Shown piece after piece: positions 8,245-17,418 of a stretch of DNA of 64,000 nt. How positions within the stretch are numbered: position 1 is the stretch's first letter; every line of letters starts with the position of its first letter. The notes under the pieces are model-generated. The model was not told the origin of the DNA and did not search any database. It saw only the letters and a program-made list of their open reading frames with translations. This DNA is from Photobacterium proteolyticum (GTDB taxonomy: Bacteria; Pseudomonadota; Gammaproteobacteria; Enterobacterales; Vibrionaceae). The DNA is taken from NCBI RefSeq assembly GCF_001939735.1, contig NZ_MJIL01000048.1, forward strand, positions 124,001 through 188,000. The letters run 5' to 3'. A program made the position numbers and the translations under genes.

Positions 8245-9519
8245 TTAACTCACTGTTACCGTCTCAGGCTGAGCATCGTTTGCTTCGACACCAATCTCAT
8301 TTTCGCTCTTTGCAACAATGGTATTGACAGCGGTATCACCGACTACGTTCGAGCTGGTACAGAACATATCATTGATACGGTCAACAGCAGCAACAATCGC
8401 CAGGCCTTCAGGTGGCAAACCTAGTTGGTGAAGCAGTACGCCGACCATTACTACACCGCCGCCCGGTACACCACCTGCACCGATAGACAGAAGCAAAATG
8501 GTCAGTCCCAGAGTAAACAGGTCAGCGCTGTTGATTGGCTGGCCGAACGCATTCGCGACAAAGATAGTGGCCAACGCAATGTAGATAGACACACCTGACA
8601 TGTTCATGGTCGCACCTAGCGGCACACCGAAACCTGCAACAGACTTAGATACACCAATCTTGTCTGTCAGGGTACGCATTGTCACAGGAATCGTCGCGTT
8701 AGAACTTGCCGTTGATAGCGAGAACAGGATTTGCTCGCGAGTATGACGCAGGAACTGAGCCGGCTTGATACCCGTTGTCAGGCCAACCATCATTGGATAG
8801 AAGAAGAAAATCCAGAATACCAGCATCGCAACAACCAGCGCGACATACCCAGCTACCGACATCAGCGTATTGGCATCCAGCGTTGCACCTAGCTGAATCA
8901 TCAGGGCAAATACACCATATGGTGCCAGACCCATTACCAGGCCAACCAGCTTCATCATGATTTCGTTTGCCATCTTGAATGTCTTGATGGCAGGGCCACC
9001 ACGGCTATCAAGCGCCTGAATTGCAAGACCTGTCAGAATCGCCATGAAGATAATCTGCAGCATATCTCCACTTGCAAAAGCTTGTACTGGGTTACTTGGT
9101 ACGATGTTAACAATCAGTGAGAAAATATCGGGTGTTTCAGTGGTTGTCAGAGTAACCGTTTCTGATACCGTCCCGGCAAGGTTCGCGTCAGCGCCTGGCT
9201 GGAAAATCATCCCAACCGTCAGTGCTGCGGTGATCGCAATAATGGTATTAATAATGTAAAGACCAAAGGTTTTACCACCCAAGCGACCAAATGCCGTAAT
9301 GTCTTTCAGATCAACGATACCGCAAACGATCGAGACATATACCAATGGCACAACCAGTAGTTTGATCAGTGATACGAACATACCGCCAGCACCTTCAGCC
9401 AGGCCAAGTACATAGGTATCCATCAGTGTCACGCCGTTAAACAGGTACTGAATCGCGGTACCTATAATCAGGCCAGCAAATAGGCCTGCGAATATTTTTC
9501 CTGATAGCGATTTCTTCAT
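8245..9519 (-). CDS. Dicarboxylate/amino acid:cation symporter (DAACS family)
   Basis: This 424-residue inner-membrane carrier belongs to the GltP/GltT/DctA family, which imports glutamate, aspartate or C4-dicarboxylates with Na+ or H+. Diagnostic segments are the serine-rich loop (STASSNATIPVT), the PLGATMNMSG motif and the late substrate-binding helix with AAVDRINDMFCTSSNVVGD. That helix is close to glutamate/aspartate carriers, but exact specificity cannot be read. I start it at the ATG at 9517-9519 (MKKSLSGKIFAG) behind GGAG; the open frame extends 37 codons upstream through non-homologous sequence. A perfect CRP site lies about 280 bp upstream. Confidence 0.93.
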   Translation of the reverse strand: MKKSLSGKIFAGLFAGLIIGTAIQYLFNGVTLMDTYVLGLAEGAGGMFVSLIKLLVVPLVYVSIVCGIVDLKDITAFGRLGGKTFGLYIINTIIAITAALTVGMIFQPGADANLAGTVSETVTLTTTETPDIFSLIVNIVPSNPVQAFASGDMLQIIFMAILTGLAIQALDSRGGPAIKTFKMANEIMMKLVGLVMGLAPYGVFALMIQLGATLDANTLMSVAGYVALVVAMLVFWIFFFYPMMVGLTTGIKPAQFLRHTREQILFSLSTASSNATIPVTMRTLTDKIGVSKSVAGFGVPLGATMNMSGVSIYIALATIFVANAFGQPINSADLFTLGLTILLLSIGAGGVPGGGVVMVGVLLHQLGLPPEGLAIVAAVDRINDMFCTSSNVVGDTAVNTIVAKSENEIGVEANDAQPETVTVS

Positions 9520-9797
9520 CGTCCATCTCCAGTAGGTTGTGCTTGTTAATGTTTCGCTTACTTCCTGTTCCCACTGTTCCTCGTGGGTTGGGCGACATTT
9601 TACACAGTTAAATCCAACTGAAAAGAACAAATTTTACAAATAAACTACAATTAAAACACAAAATTAAACACTATTAGATCAGACAAATCACAGCACAACA
9701 AACTAATCCATTTAGATATCTGTAACTTATAGGCACGAGGAATAGAATAAAATTCGCAGAATATCATTCTGTTAAGACGGTTGAAAAATACTGTTAA

Positions 9798-9813
9798 TGT
9801 GAATCCAATCACA
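9798..9813. promoter_or_regulatory. Perfect CRP site in the gap upstream of the DAACS gene
   Basis: TGTGAATCCAATCACA matches the CRP consensus TGTGA-N6-TCACA at all ten defined bases. It lies in the AT-rich gap 9520-10065, which otherwise holds only the lysS terminator. The only gene with its start facing this gap is the DAACS symporter (minus strand), so activation of that gene by cAMP-CRP is the likely role. I could not settle on one matching -10 element. Confidence 0.7.
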
Positions 9814-10020
9814 CACAATAATCCACTATAGGAATAAAAAGTGAACATTTTCCACTATTGGAAATTGGAGGGAAGGGAAATAGCCAATGACGCTATACGG
9901 AATTTCATGAGGATCCCTTTTAGTTATTGATTGCGTGTATTATTTGGATGCAATGATACACAAACACAATGCAACAAGGGACACTTGACAGTATAAATTG
10001 CTGATACACTACATAAAAAA

Positions 10021-10039
10021 AGCCACCTTTACGGTGGCT
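10021..10039 (-). terminator. Terminator of prfB-lysS
   Basis: The stem AGCCACC / GGTGGCT with loop TTTAC lies 27 bp after the lysS stop. On the minus strand it is followed by a T-run (the A-run ending at 10020 on the plus strand). Confidence 0.88.
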
Positions 10040-10065
10040 TTCGATAATTAAGCTCAGCTTAGCGC

Positions 10066-11574
10066 TTACTGGCCGTTCTGCGGACGCATTGCCGGGAACA
10101 GAATCACGTCACGGATAGTGTGCGTGTTGGTGAACAGCATCGCCAGACGGTCGATACCAATACCCTGGCCCGCTGTCGGCGGCAGACCGTGCTCCAGTGA
10201 AGTGATGTAGTCAGCATCGTAGAACATTGCCTCGTCATCACCTGCATCTTTCGCTTCTACCTGTGCCTTAAAGCGCGCATCCTGGTCCTCTGCATCGTTA
10301 AGCTCAGAGAAGCCGTTCGCCACTTCACGGCCGCCAATGAAGAACTCAAAGCGGTCAGTGAAAAACGGATTGTCATCGCTACGGCGTGCCAGTGGCGAGA
10401 TATCTGCCGGGTAGCCCGTGATGAAAGTCGGCTGGATCAGTTTAGGCTCAGCTGTTTCACCGAAGATTTCCTCAAGCAGCTGACCACAAGTCCAGAAATC
10501 TTCTACTTCAACGTAAACAGACTTGGCAATAGCAACCATCAGCTCGCGGTTCTGCAGATCTTCTTCTGTCAGCGCCTGGATTTGCTCATGGTTCGGGTTA
10601 TAGTGCTTGATTGCCTCGAACATGCTCATACGAGTGTATGTGCCGCCAAACTCAACCATTTCGTCACCGTAAGGCATAGACGTCGAGCCCAGTACCTCTG
10701 TCGCAACGGCTGACAGCATCTCTTCGGTCAGATCCATCAGATCTTTATAGTCCGCGTACGCCATATAGAATTCCATCATAGTGAATTCCGGGTTGTGACG
10801 TGGCGACAGACCTTCGTTACGGAAGTTACGGTTGATTTCGAACACGCGCTCAAAGCCACCAACAACCAGACGCTTGAGGTACAGCTCAGGAGCAACACGC
10901 AGGTACATATCGATATCCAGCGCATTATGGTGAGTGATAAACGGACGTGCTGTTGCCCCACCCGGGATCACGTGCATCATCGGTGTTTCTACTTCCATGA
11001 ACTGCTTAGAGACCATGAAGTTACGGATAGCCGTTACCAGCTTAGAACGGATGATGAAAGCGGTACGAGACTCATCGTTCACAATCAGGTCAACATAACG
11101 CTGACGGTAACGCATTTCCTGATCCGTCAGGCCGTGGAATTTCTCAGGTAGAGGACGTAGCGCCTTAGTCAGCAGCACGTACTCGTTCATGTTCACGTAA
11201 AGATCGCCTTTACCTGACTTATGAAGTTCACCTTTCACACCGATGATGTCACCGATGTCCAGACCTGAATATTTCTCTTTCAGCTCTTTCTGAACCGTTT
11301 TATCTGCATAAGCCTGAATGCGGCCAGACACATCCTGAATCGCCAGAAATGGGCCACGTTTAGCCATTACACGGCCAGCAATTGCAACCACGTTGCCCGC
11401 TTCCGCCAGTTCTTCTTTAGATAACTCGCCGAATTTAGCCTGCAGGTCTGCCGCTAGGCTATCGCGACGGAAATCATTCGGGTGGCCGTTTGCCTTACAG
11501 TTGTCGCGGATCATATCCAGTTTCGCGCGACGTTCGGCTATCAGCTTATTCTCATCTTGTACTTGATCTGTCAT
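10066..11574 (-). CDS. lysS: LysS, lysyl-tRNA synthetase (class II)
   Basis: LysS charges tRNA-Lys with lysine in the cytoplasm. The 502-residue protein has the N-terminal OB-fold anticodon-binding domain (about 60-150, with [12 protein letters not shown]) and the class II catalytic core: motif 2 around [20 protein letters not shown] and motif 3 near the C-terminus ([12 protein letters not shown]). E. coli LysS is 505 residues. AAGGG precedes the ATG. It lies 31 bp downstream of prfB on the same strand, the conserved prfB-lysS operon, and is closed by a terminator. Confidence 0.98.
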   Translation of the reverse strand: MTDQVQDENKLIAERRAKLDMIRDNCKANGHPNDFRRDSLAADLQAKFGELSKEELAEAGNVVAIAGRVMAKRGPFLAIQDVSGRIQAYADKTVQKELKEKYSGLDIGDIIGVKGELHKSGKGDLYVNMNEYVLLTKALRPLPEKFHGLTDQEMRYRQRYVDLIVNDESRTAFIIRSKLVTAIRNFMVSKQFMEVETPMMHVIPGGATARPFITHHNALDIDMYLRVAPELYLKRLVVGGFERVFEINRNFRNEGLSPRHNPEFTMMEFYMAYADYKDLMDLTEEMLSAVATEVLGSTSMPYGDEMVEFGGTYTRMSMFEAIKHYNPNHEQIQALTEEDLQNRELMVAIAKSVYVEVEDFWTCGQLLEEIFGETAEPKLIQPTFITGYPADISPLARRSDDNPFFTDRFEFFIGGREVANGFSELNDAEDQDARFKAQVEAKDAGDDEAMFYDADYITSLEHGLPPTAGQGIGIDRLAMLFTNTHTIRDVILFPAMRPQNGQ

Positions 11575-11605
11575 GGTGAACCCTTAAATAGTTAACCGAA
11601 CTCGG

Positions 11606-12704
11606 TTACAGACCTGATTTCAGGCTAGCTTCAATAAAACGGTCTAAATCGCCGTCTAGTACCGCTTGGGTATTTCGATTTTCTACCCCGGTACGTAAAT
11701 CTTTAATTCGGGAGTCATCCAGAACGTAAGAACGGATCTGACTGCCCCAGCCGATGTCAGACTTAGAGTCTTCATTGGCTTGCTTCTCAGCATTTTGCTT
11801 TTGCATCTCAAGCTCGAACAGCTTCGCTTTCAGCTGTTTCATCGCCTGATCCTTGTTCTTGTGCTGAGAACGGTCGTTCTGGCACTGCACCACGGTGTTG
11901 GTCGGAACGTGAGTAATACGAACCGCCGATTCGGTGGTGTTAACGTGCTGACCACCCGCACCTGACGCACGGTATACATCAATACGCAGATCGGAAGGGT
12001 TGATCTCGATAGCGATGTTGTCATCCACTTCCGGGTAGATAAACGCTGAGGCAAATGAAGTATGGCGACGGCCGCCCGAATCAAATGGCGACTTACGAAC
12101 CAGGCGGTGAACACCGGTTTCCGTGCGCAGCCAGCCGTAGGCATACTCACCGCTGATGCGGACCGTCGCAGACTTCAAACCTGCCACTTCACCTTCAGAG
12201 ACTTCAATCACTTCTGTCTTGAAGCCCTTGGCATCAGCCCAGCGCAGGTACATGCGCAGCATCATCGATGTCCAGTCTTGCGCCTCGGTACCGCCCGAGC
12301 CCGCCTGAAGATCGATATAACAATCAGACTCGTCATGATCGCCGGCAAACATACGGCGGAACTCCAGCTTGGCCAGCTTGGCTTCCAGCTCTGCCAGTTC
12401 CGGTTCGATCTCGTCAAACGTTTCCTGATCGTTTTCTTCTACCGCCAGCTCAAGCAGACCTTCGACGTCTTCAACGCCCTGATCCAGCTGATCGATAGTA
12501 TCAACCACAGCCTCCAGGGCTGCACGTTCTTTACCCAGAGCCTGAGCACGTTCTGGCTCATTCCATACATCTGGTTGCTCTAGTTCTGCATTGACCTCTT
12601 CTAGACGCTCACTTTTGGCATCATAGTCAAAGGTACCCCCTAAGGACATCAGTACGTGCTGACACATCCTCAAGTCGGTTTTTAATAGGATTAATCTCGA
12701 ACAT
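11606..12704 (-). CDS. prfB: Peptide chain release factor 2, with programmed +1 frameshift
   Basis: RF2 ends translation at UGA and UAA. The gene is split into two frames. Frame one starts at the ATG at 12702-12704 ([13 protein letters not shown]) and runs 25 codons to an in-frame TGA (12627-12629). The ribosome then slips +1 at CTT-TGAC and continues to 11606, giving 365 residues, the E. coli length. The GGQ catalytic loop is present (SGAGGQHVN). The stop-codon recognition loop reads [13 protein letters not shown], which includes SPF. A predictor without frameshift knowledge would wrongly start it within the second frame. It is followed by lysS after 31 bp. Confidence 0.97.
12626..12641 (-). 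other. Programmed +1 frameshift site of prfB
   Basis: On the minus strand the signal reads AGGGGGTACCTTTGAC: an internal Shine-Dalgarno AGGGGG, three bases, the slippery CTT, the TGA stop and C. It differs from the E. coli site only in TAC for TAT. Low RF2 delays termination at TGA and favours slippage, so RF2 autoregulates. Confidence 0.95.
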
Positions 12705-12741
12705 TGCCACTCTTCATAGCCGAAATGGACGTAACCGGAGG

Positions 12742-12765
12742 ATTCTATCGAATTGTTGATAGAAT
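12742..12765. promoter_or_regulatory. Inverted repeat upstream of prfB
   Basis: ATTCTATC and GATAGAAT form a perfect 8-bp palindrome with an 8-base spacer, 38 bp before the prfB start. There is no T-run after it on the minus strand, so it is not a standard recJ terminator. It could be an operator or a 5'-UTR hairpin. The rest of the 235-bp recJ-prfB gap shows nothing clear. Confidence 0.4.
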
Positions 12766-12939
12766 ATACAGAGCAGAAGAAAGGTTATCGGTGAATTTAT
12801 TTTATAAGCACGGTCACAGAAACAGTGTCGTCACCAGCTTGAAATATTTTCTTTACCCGCTAGGGCATCAGAAAAAGAGTGAATGGGATCACAGGGCAGA
12901 AAACCGGCTTTCTACCCTAGGCTAATTACTACTGCAATG

Positions 12940-14664
12940 CTACTGCGCCTCGATATGTTCAACCATCAACTGAGCGCTGCAGTTTCCCCGGAACTCATTG
13001 ACATCCAGGCGATATACCAGCTGAACCTGCTGGACAGAGGCATCCGGCCAGCGACGGATATCGATATTGAAAGCAATCCCGTCGATAACATTGCCACCGT
13101 CAATAGGCTCTAGCATCATTTTGAGATGCTTGCCCCCCACCAGTTTCTGGTGCAGAAGGCGAAACTTACCGTCAAACATCGGCTCGGGAAACTGCTGTCC
13201 CCACGGACCGCCCGAACGCAGCAGCTCGGCCGTTTGCAGATTAAGCTCGTTGCGATTCAGCTCGCCGTCAGTCAACAACACGCCCTTCAGGGCATCTTCA
13301 TCCAGCTCGTTACGCACCGCCTGATCGAACGCCTTGCTAAAGACCGCCAGCTTATCTTCGGGAATGGTCAGCCCGGCCGCCATGGCGTGGCCGCCAAACT
13401 TGGTGATCAGTCCCGGGTTTTGGGTATCAATCAAATCAAGAACGTCGCGCATATGCAGGCCGGGAATCGAACGACACGACCCTTTGATATCGCCGCTTCC
13501 GGCATCGGCAAAGGCAATCACCGGCCGGTGGTACAACTCCTTGATCCGAGATGCCAGGATGCCTATCACGCCCTGGTGCCAATCGCGCTGGAACAGTGCC
13601 AGGCCATAGGGCATATCTTGCTGGTTGAATTTAAGGCGCTCACAAATAGCCAGTGCCTCTTCTTTCATACCATGTTCGATTTCCTTCCGGGTCTGGTTGA
13701 GGGCATCCAGCTCCGAGGCCATTCGCCGCGCCGCCTGGATATTGTCGCAAAGCAACAGCTCGACCCCGAACGACATATCGTCAAGCCGGCCTGCCGCGTT
13801 GATCCGCGGCCCGAGGGCAAAGCCCAAATCACTCGAGACCAGCCTGGCCGGATCCCGGTTGGCCACTTCTATCAGCGCCCGGATACCCGGTCGGCACTTT
13901 CCGGCACGGATACGCTGCAGCCCCTGATGGACCAAAATACGATTGTTGCCATCCAGCGCCACCACATCGGCCACCGTCCCCAGTGCCACCAAATCCAGCA
14001 GTTCAGCCAGGTTAGGCTCAGCAATCCCCTGTTGGGCAAACCAGTCCCCCTGTCGCAGCTCGGCCCGTAAGGCCAGCATCAGGTAAAACGCCACCCCGAC
14101 GCCGCAAAGTGACTTGGACGGAAAATCGCACTCGTGCAAATTTGGATTAACAATCGCATCGGCCTGCGGCAACTCACTACCCGGCAAGTGGTGATCGGTC
14201 ACCAACACCTGCATTCCCTTAGCCTTGGCCGCAGCGACTCCCGAAATCGAGGAGACGCCGTTATCCACCGTCATGATCAGCTCGGCCCCCCGCTCCTCTG
14301 CCTGGGCGACCACCTCCGGGCTCAACCCGTAGCCATCATCAAAACGGTTAGGAACCAGGTAGTCGACATTACTACAGCCCAGCATCTTTAACGCCAGTAC
14401 CGACAATGCCGAACTGGTTGCGCCATCAGCATCAAAATCACCGACGATAATAATTCGACGGTTATCCGCCAGTGCCGACACCAGCAGCTTGACCGCCGGT
14501 TCAATACCGTGGAGCCGGTTAAAGCCCAGCAATCCCCGGGCACCACGCTCAAGATCAGCGTCTCCGGCCAAACCTCGGCTGGCGTATATCCGCTTCAGAA
14601 GCGGGTGGATAGCATCGGAAAAACCGGCGGTATCTGCCGGGGGACGGCGTTTTATTTCAATCAT
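12940..14664 (-). CDS. recJ: RecJ, single-strand-specific 5'-3' DNA exonuclease
   Basis: RecJ degrades single-stranded DNA 5' to 3' in RecF-pathway recombination and in mismatch and base-excision repair. The 574-residue protein (E. coli 577) carries the DHH phosphoesterase motifs: DFDADGATSS near residue 75, MTVDNG near 130 and TDHHLPG near 155. These ligate the Mn2+ ions. The DHHA1 domain follows with the glycine-rich KFGGHAMAAGLT segment near 420. Its position between dsbC and prfB is the same as in E. coli. A terminator separates it from dsbC, so it likely has its own promoter in the short gap. Confidence 0.97.
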   Translation of the reverse strand: MIEIKRRPPADTAGFSDAIHPLLKRIYASRGLAGDADLERGARGLLGFNRLHGIEPAVKLLVSALADNRRIIIVGDFDADGATSSALSVLALKMLGCSNVDYLVPNRFDDGYGLSPEVVAQAEERGAELIMTVDNGVSSISGVAAAKAKGMQVLVTDHHLPGSELPQADAIVNPNLHECDFPSKSLCGVGVAFYLMLALRAELRQGDWFAQQGIAEPNLAELLDLVALGTVADVVALDGNNRILVHQGLQRIRAGKCRPGIRALIEVANRDPARLVSSDLGFALGPRINAAGRLDDMSFGVELLLCDNIQAARRMASELDALNQTRKEIEHGMKEEALAICERLKFNQQDMPYGLALFQRDWHQGVIGILASRIKELYHRPVIAFADAGSGDIKGSCRSIPGLHMRDVLDLIDTQNPGLITKFGGHAMAAGLTIPEDKLAVFSKAFDQAVRNELDEDALKGVLLTDGELNRNELNLQTAELLRSGGPWGQQFPEPMFDGKFRLLHQKLVGGKHLKMMLEPIDGGNVIDGIAFNIDIRRWPDASVQQVQLVYRLDVNEFRGNCSAQLMVEHIEAQ

Positions 14665-14736
14665 AACAAGGCTAAGTCTATGCTGGTTTTTGAGGGGTTA
14701 ATGCTAGGCATTATAGGCGCTACGCCAAATATAAAA

Positions 14737-14766
14737 AACCCGAATTCGATTTCTCGAATTCGGGTT
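14737..14766 (-). terminator. Terminator of xerD-dsbC
   Basis: The 12-bp stem AACCCGAATTCG / CGAATTCGGGTT with a 6-base loop lies just after dsbC and runs into a T-run on the minus strand (the A-run at 14733-14738). Confidence 0.9.
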
Positions 14767-14785
14767 GTTTGATCGGTTAATACAG

Positions 14786-15508
14786 CTAGCTACGGCTGTC
14801 CAGCATCTTTCGCAACATACCCGCAGGCTGATAGCCCGGAAGCATCGTCCCGTCTTCCAGCACCATTGCCGGTGTCCCGCTGACGCCCATCGCTACGCCT
14901 AACTGATAATGCTTGCGCACAAGATCTTCGCGCTGGGCAATGCCGGTAATATCGAACTGACCATTTTTCGCCTCGTCCATTGCCTTGGCAGTGTCTTTGG
15001 CTCCCCAGATAGCACTCATTTCCGCAAAGTTGCGTGAGCGCTCGCCACCACGCGGGAAGGCCAGGTAACGGATGGTAATACCGGCATCGTTATAGGCCTG
15101 CATTTCGTTATGCAGCTTGCGGCAGTAGCCACAGCTGGTATCGGTAAATACAGTAACGACATATTTCTCGTCTTTGGCCGGGTAGACAATCATCTCGCCT
15201 TCCATACCTGCCAGCTTGGCCTTGTTCAACTTGGCCATTTTTTGCTCGGTCAGATTGACCGGCTGGGCACTATCGTTATGGTATAGCTGACCTGCAAGGA
15301 AATAGTTACCATCATCAGAAACATAAATAATTCCGCGGTCTGTCACCACCTCGTTCAGACCGGCAAGCGGCGATGGTGTGATAGAGACCGGGGCCAACCC
15401 CAGGCCACTGAGTTTCGTCTTGATTGCAGCATCATCAGGCTTAGCCGCTGCTGTAAAAGCAGTCAGTGCTACAGCAGTTGCAAGAATCGTACGGCCAAAA
15501 AAGTGCAT
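14786..15508 (-). CDS. dsbC: DsbC, periplasmic protein disulfide isomerase
   Basis: DsbC is a V-shaped periplasmic dimer that reshuffles wrong disulfides and is kept reduced by DsbD. The 240-residue product starts at the ATG at 15506-15508 (MHFFGRTILATAV), with AAGGAAA upstream; the upstream extension of the frame lacks a plausible site. A signal peptide ends near residue 22 (AAA-KPDD). The N-terminal dimerisation domain (about 25-85) is followed by the thioredoxin fold with the active site CGYC at Cys126 and Cys129 and the cis-proline loop SGTPAMV. It follows xerD on the same strand with an 88-bp gap after the revised xerD stop, as in E. coli. Confidence 0.96.
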   Translation of the reverse strand: MHFFGRTILATAVALTAFTAAAKPDDAAIKTKLSGLGLAPVSITPSPLAGLNEVVTDRGIIYVSDDGNYFLAGQLYHNDSAQPVNLTEQKMAKLNKAKLAGMEGEMIVYPAKDEKYVVTVFTDTSCGYCRKLHNEMQAYNDAGITIRYLAFPRGGERSRNFAEMSAIWGAKDTAKAMDEAKNGQFDITGIAQREDLVRKHYQLGVAMGVSGTPAMVLEDGTMLPGYQPAGMLRKMLDSRS

Positions 15509-15671
15509 TCGACTATTTCCTTTCAGCAAAATTATGGATAACCAATAAGACCAGTAAGAGTCCAAAAATCTTTCAGAGTTCAAATAATAAATCGACTCTT
15601 CCAGTATAACGACCCCAGGTAATAAGCAACCAGTATATCGTATTTTATCGCTTTCCCCCTACGGATGATTA

Positions 15672-16568
15672 TTACGCCCGCGGGTGATGGGTTTCATGCA
15701 GCTGCTTGAGACGCTCTGTCGCCACATGGGTATAGATTTGCGTCGTCGAGAGATCGCTGTGGCCAAGCAGCATTTGGACTACCCGCAGATCAGCCCCGTA
15801 ATTGAGTAAATGTGTGGCAAAAGCATGGCGCATTACATGGGGAGAGAGCTTGTCCGAGTCGATACCCGCCAGTACAGCATAGTGTTTGATCCGGTGCCAG
15901 AAAGTCTGACGCGTCATCTGCTTGGCACGCTTACTGGGAAAGACGACATCGGAGCTTTTCTCGCCCAGCAGTTGCGGACGGCCACTCTCGATAAACTGTT
16001 CAATCCAATCAACGGCATTTTCCCCCATCGGCACCAGCCGCTCTTTGCCGCCTTTACCAGTGACGCGCACCACGCCCTGGCGCAGGCTGACATTTTCCAT
16101 CGTCAGGCTGACCAGCTCGGTCACACGCAGTCCGGTGGCATAGAGCAACTCCAGCATCGCCTTGTCCCGTAGTTCTATCGGATCGTTGGGATCGGGTGCA
16201 TCCAGCAGCGCATCCACCTGCTCTTCGCTGATATCTTTCGGCAGACGCTTGGGCAGTTTCGGACTGACCAGCATCGCGCTGGGATCATCCTCGCGAATTT
16301 TCTCCCGGTGGAGGTATTGGTACAGCCGCCGAATGGCTGACACCATCCTCGCCCTGGAAGTCTGCTTATAGTCAGCATCAAACAACCATTGCTGGTAACG
16401 CTGCAAATCATCGACCGACACCTTTTCCAGGCTCAGTTTTTCCTGCTCGATCCAGCGGCACAGCTTGCTCAGGTCATTGCGGTACGAAGCCAGGGTATTG
16501 TCAGATAGCCCCCGTTCCATCCACATTGCATCAAGAAAGCGTTCAATGAGCGTTTCGTCGTTTTCCAC
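15672..16568 (-). CDS. xerD: XerD, site-specific tyrosine recombinase
   Basis: XerD works with XerC at the dif site to resolve chromosome dimers under FtsK control. All catalytic residues are present: Arg148, Lys172, the HVMRH box (His244, Arg247), His270 (LGHSDLSTTQ) and Tyr279 (IYTH). I choose the GTG at 16566-16568, which gives exactly 298 residues and brings every catalytic residue to its E. coli number; an AGAGG site lies a few bases upstream. The longer frame starting at a TTG (16601) adds 11 non-homologous residues. It leads the xerD-dsbC pair and is divergent from fldB. Confidence 0.95.
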   Translation of the reverse strand: MENDETLIERFLDAMWMERGLSDNTLASYRNDLSKLCRWIEQEKLSLEKVSVDDLQRYQQWLFDADYKQTSRARMVSAIRRLYQYLHREKIREDDPSAMLVSPKLPKRLPKDISEEQVDALLDAPDPNDPIELRDKAMLELLYATGLRVTELVSLTMENVSLRQGVVRVTGKGGKERLVPMGENAVDWIEQFIESGRPQLLGEKSSDVVFPSKRAKQMTRQTFWHRIKHYAVLAGIDSDKLSPHVMRHAFATHLLNYGADLRVVQMLLGHSDLSTTQIYTHVATERLKQLHETHHPRA

Positions 16569-16820
16569 CACAACCTCTAACCAATCGACTAATCCATCCA
16601 ACTAACACATGGATAAATACACAGTAGTTTGTGCCATAGTAGTCTATTTCAGGACAAAAGTAACTTGTCATTTAACCACGAATTCCCAGGCACCTAGATT
16701 GACAAAACCGCTTATTCCCAGCCTGACGCCAGCAGGCCCTACACAGCATTAGTCAACGGGCGCTAACCTAGGTAAAATCCACGCTATTGTTCTAATGCAA
16801 AAACCAACTGGACTAGCAGC

Positions 16821-17339
16821 ATGAAAATTGGCTTATTTTACGGCTCAACCACCTGTTACACCGAAATGGCATCAGAAAAAATCCGTGACTGTATCGGCGC
16901 GGAGCTGGTCGAACTGCATAACATCAAGGAAGCAGCGCTCAGCACCATGAACGATTTCGACATGCTGATCCTGGGTATCTCGACGTGGGATTTCGGTGAG
17001 CTGCAGGAAGACTGGGAAGCCGTCTGGGAGCAGCTTGACGGGCTGAAACTGGAAGGCAAGACAATTGCCCTGTTCGGGCTCGGCGATCAGGAAGGCTATA
17101 CAGAGTGGTTCCTCGATGCGATGGGCATGCTGCACGACAAGCTGGTTCCTACCGGTGCACACTTTGTCGGCTACTGGCCCAACGAGGGTTATCAGTTTGA
17201 AGCCTCAAAGGCCCTGACCGAGGACCACAAGTTCTTTGTCGGCCTGGCTCTGGACGAGGACAGCCAGTATGAACTCAGCGACGACCGTATCACCCAGTGG
17301 TGCGAGCAAATCCTGACCGAGTATAGCGAAACCCTATAA
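16821..17339 (+). CDS. fldB: FldB, flavodoxin 2
   Basis: This is a 172-residue FMN-binding electron carrier of the long-chain flavodoxin type. The phosphate-binding loop at the N-terminus ([15 protein letters not shown]), the FMN-contact segment [13 protein letters not shown] and the acidic composition are clear. The match to FldB rather than FldA rests on length and on its position divergent from xerD, as in E. coli. The physiological partner is unsettled in the family; stress-induced radical and reductase systems have been suggested. A strong terminator lies about 17 bp after the stop. Confidence 0.92.
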   Translation: MKIGLFYGSTTCYTEMASEKIRDCIGAELVELHNIKEAALSTMNDFDMLILGISTWDFGELQEDWEAVWEQLDGLKLEGKTIALFGLGDQEGYTEWFLDAMGMLHDKLVPTGAHFVGYWPNEGYQFEASKALTEDHKFFVGLALDEDSQYELSDDRITQWCEQILTEYSETL

Positions 17340-17356
17340 CCTTGTTCTCCAGATAA

Positions 17357-17386
17357 AAAAACGGGATGCCATGGCATCCCGTTTTT
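17357..17386. terminator. Bidirectional terminator between fldB and brnQ
   Basis: The palindrome AAACGGGATGCCA / TGGCATCCCGTTT, flanked by A- and T-runs, serves both converging genes. Confidence 0.92.
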
Positions 17387-17418
17387 ATTGATACAAGCTG
17401 CGTTGATACTGGCTGCAA

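Noticed and set aside
9651-9848. 65-codon minus-strand ORF upstream of the first DAACS gene
   Set aside because: AT-rich chance frame across the CRP site region, no ribosome binding site.
13126-14070. Long plus-strand ORF (314 codons) opposite recJ
   Set aside because: It lies wholly antisense to a gene with intact motifs, has no recognisable protein features and is explained by GC-rich codon structure.
16569-16601. TTG start of xerD giving 309 residues
   Set aside because: The extra 11 residues have no homology and the GTG at 16568 restores E. coli numbering for all catalytic residues.
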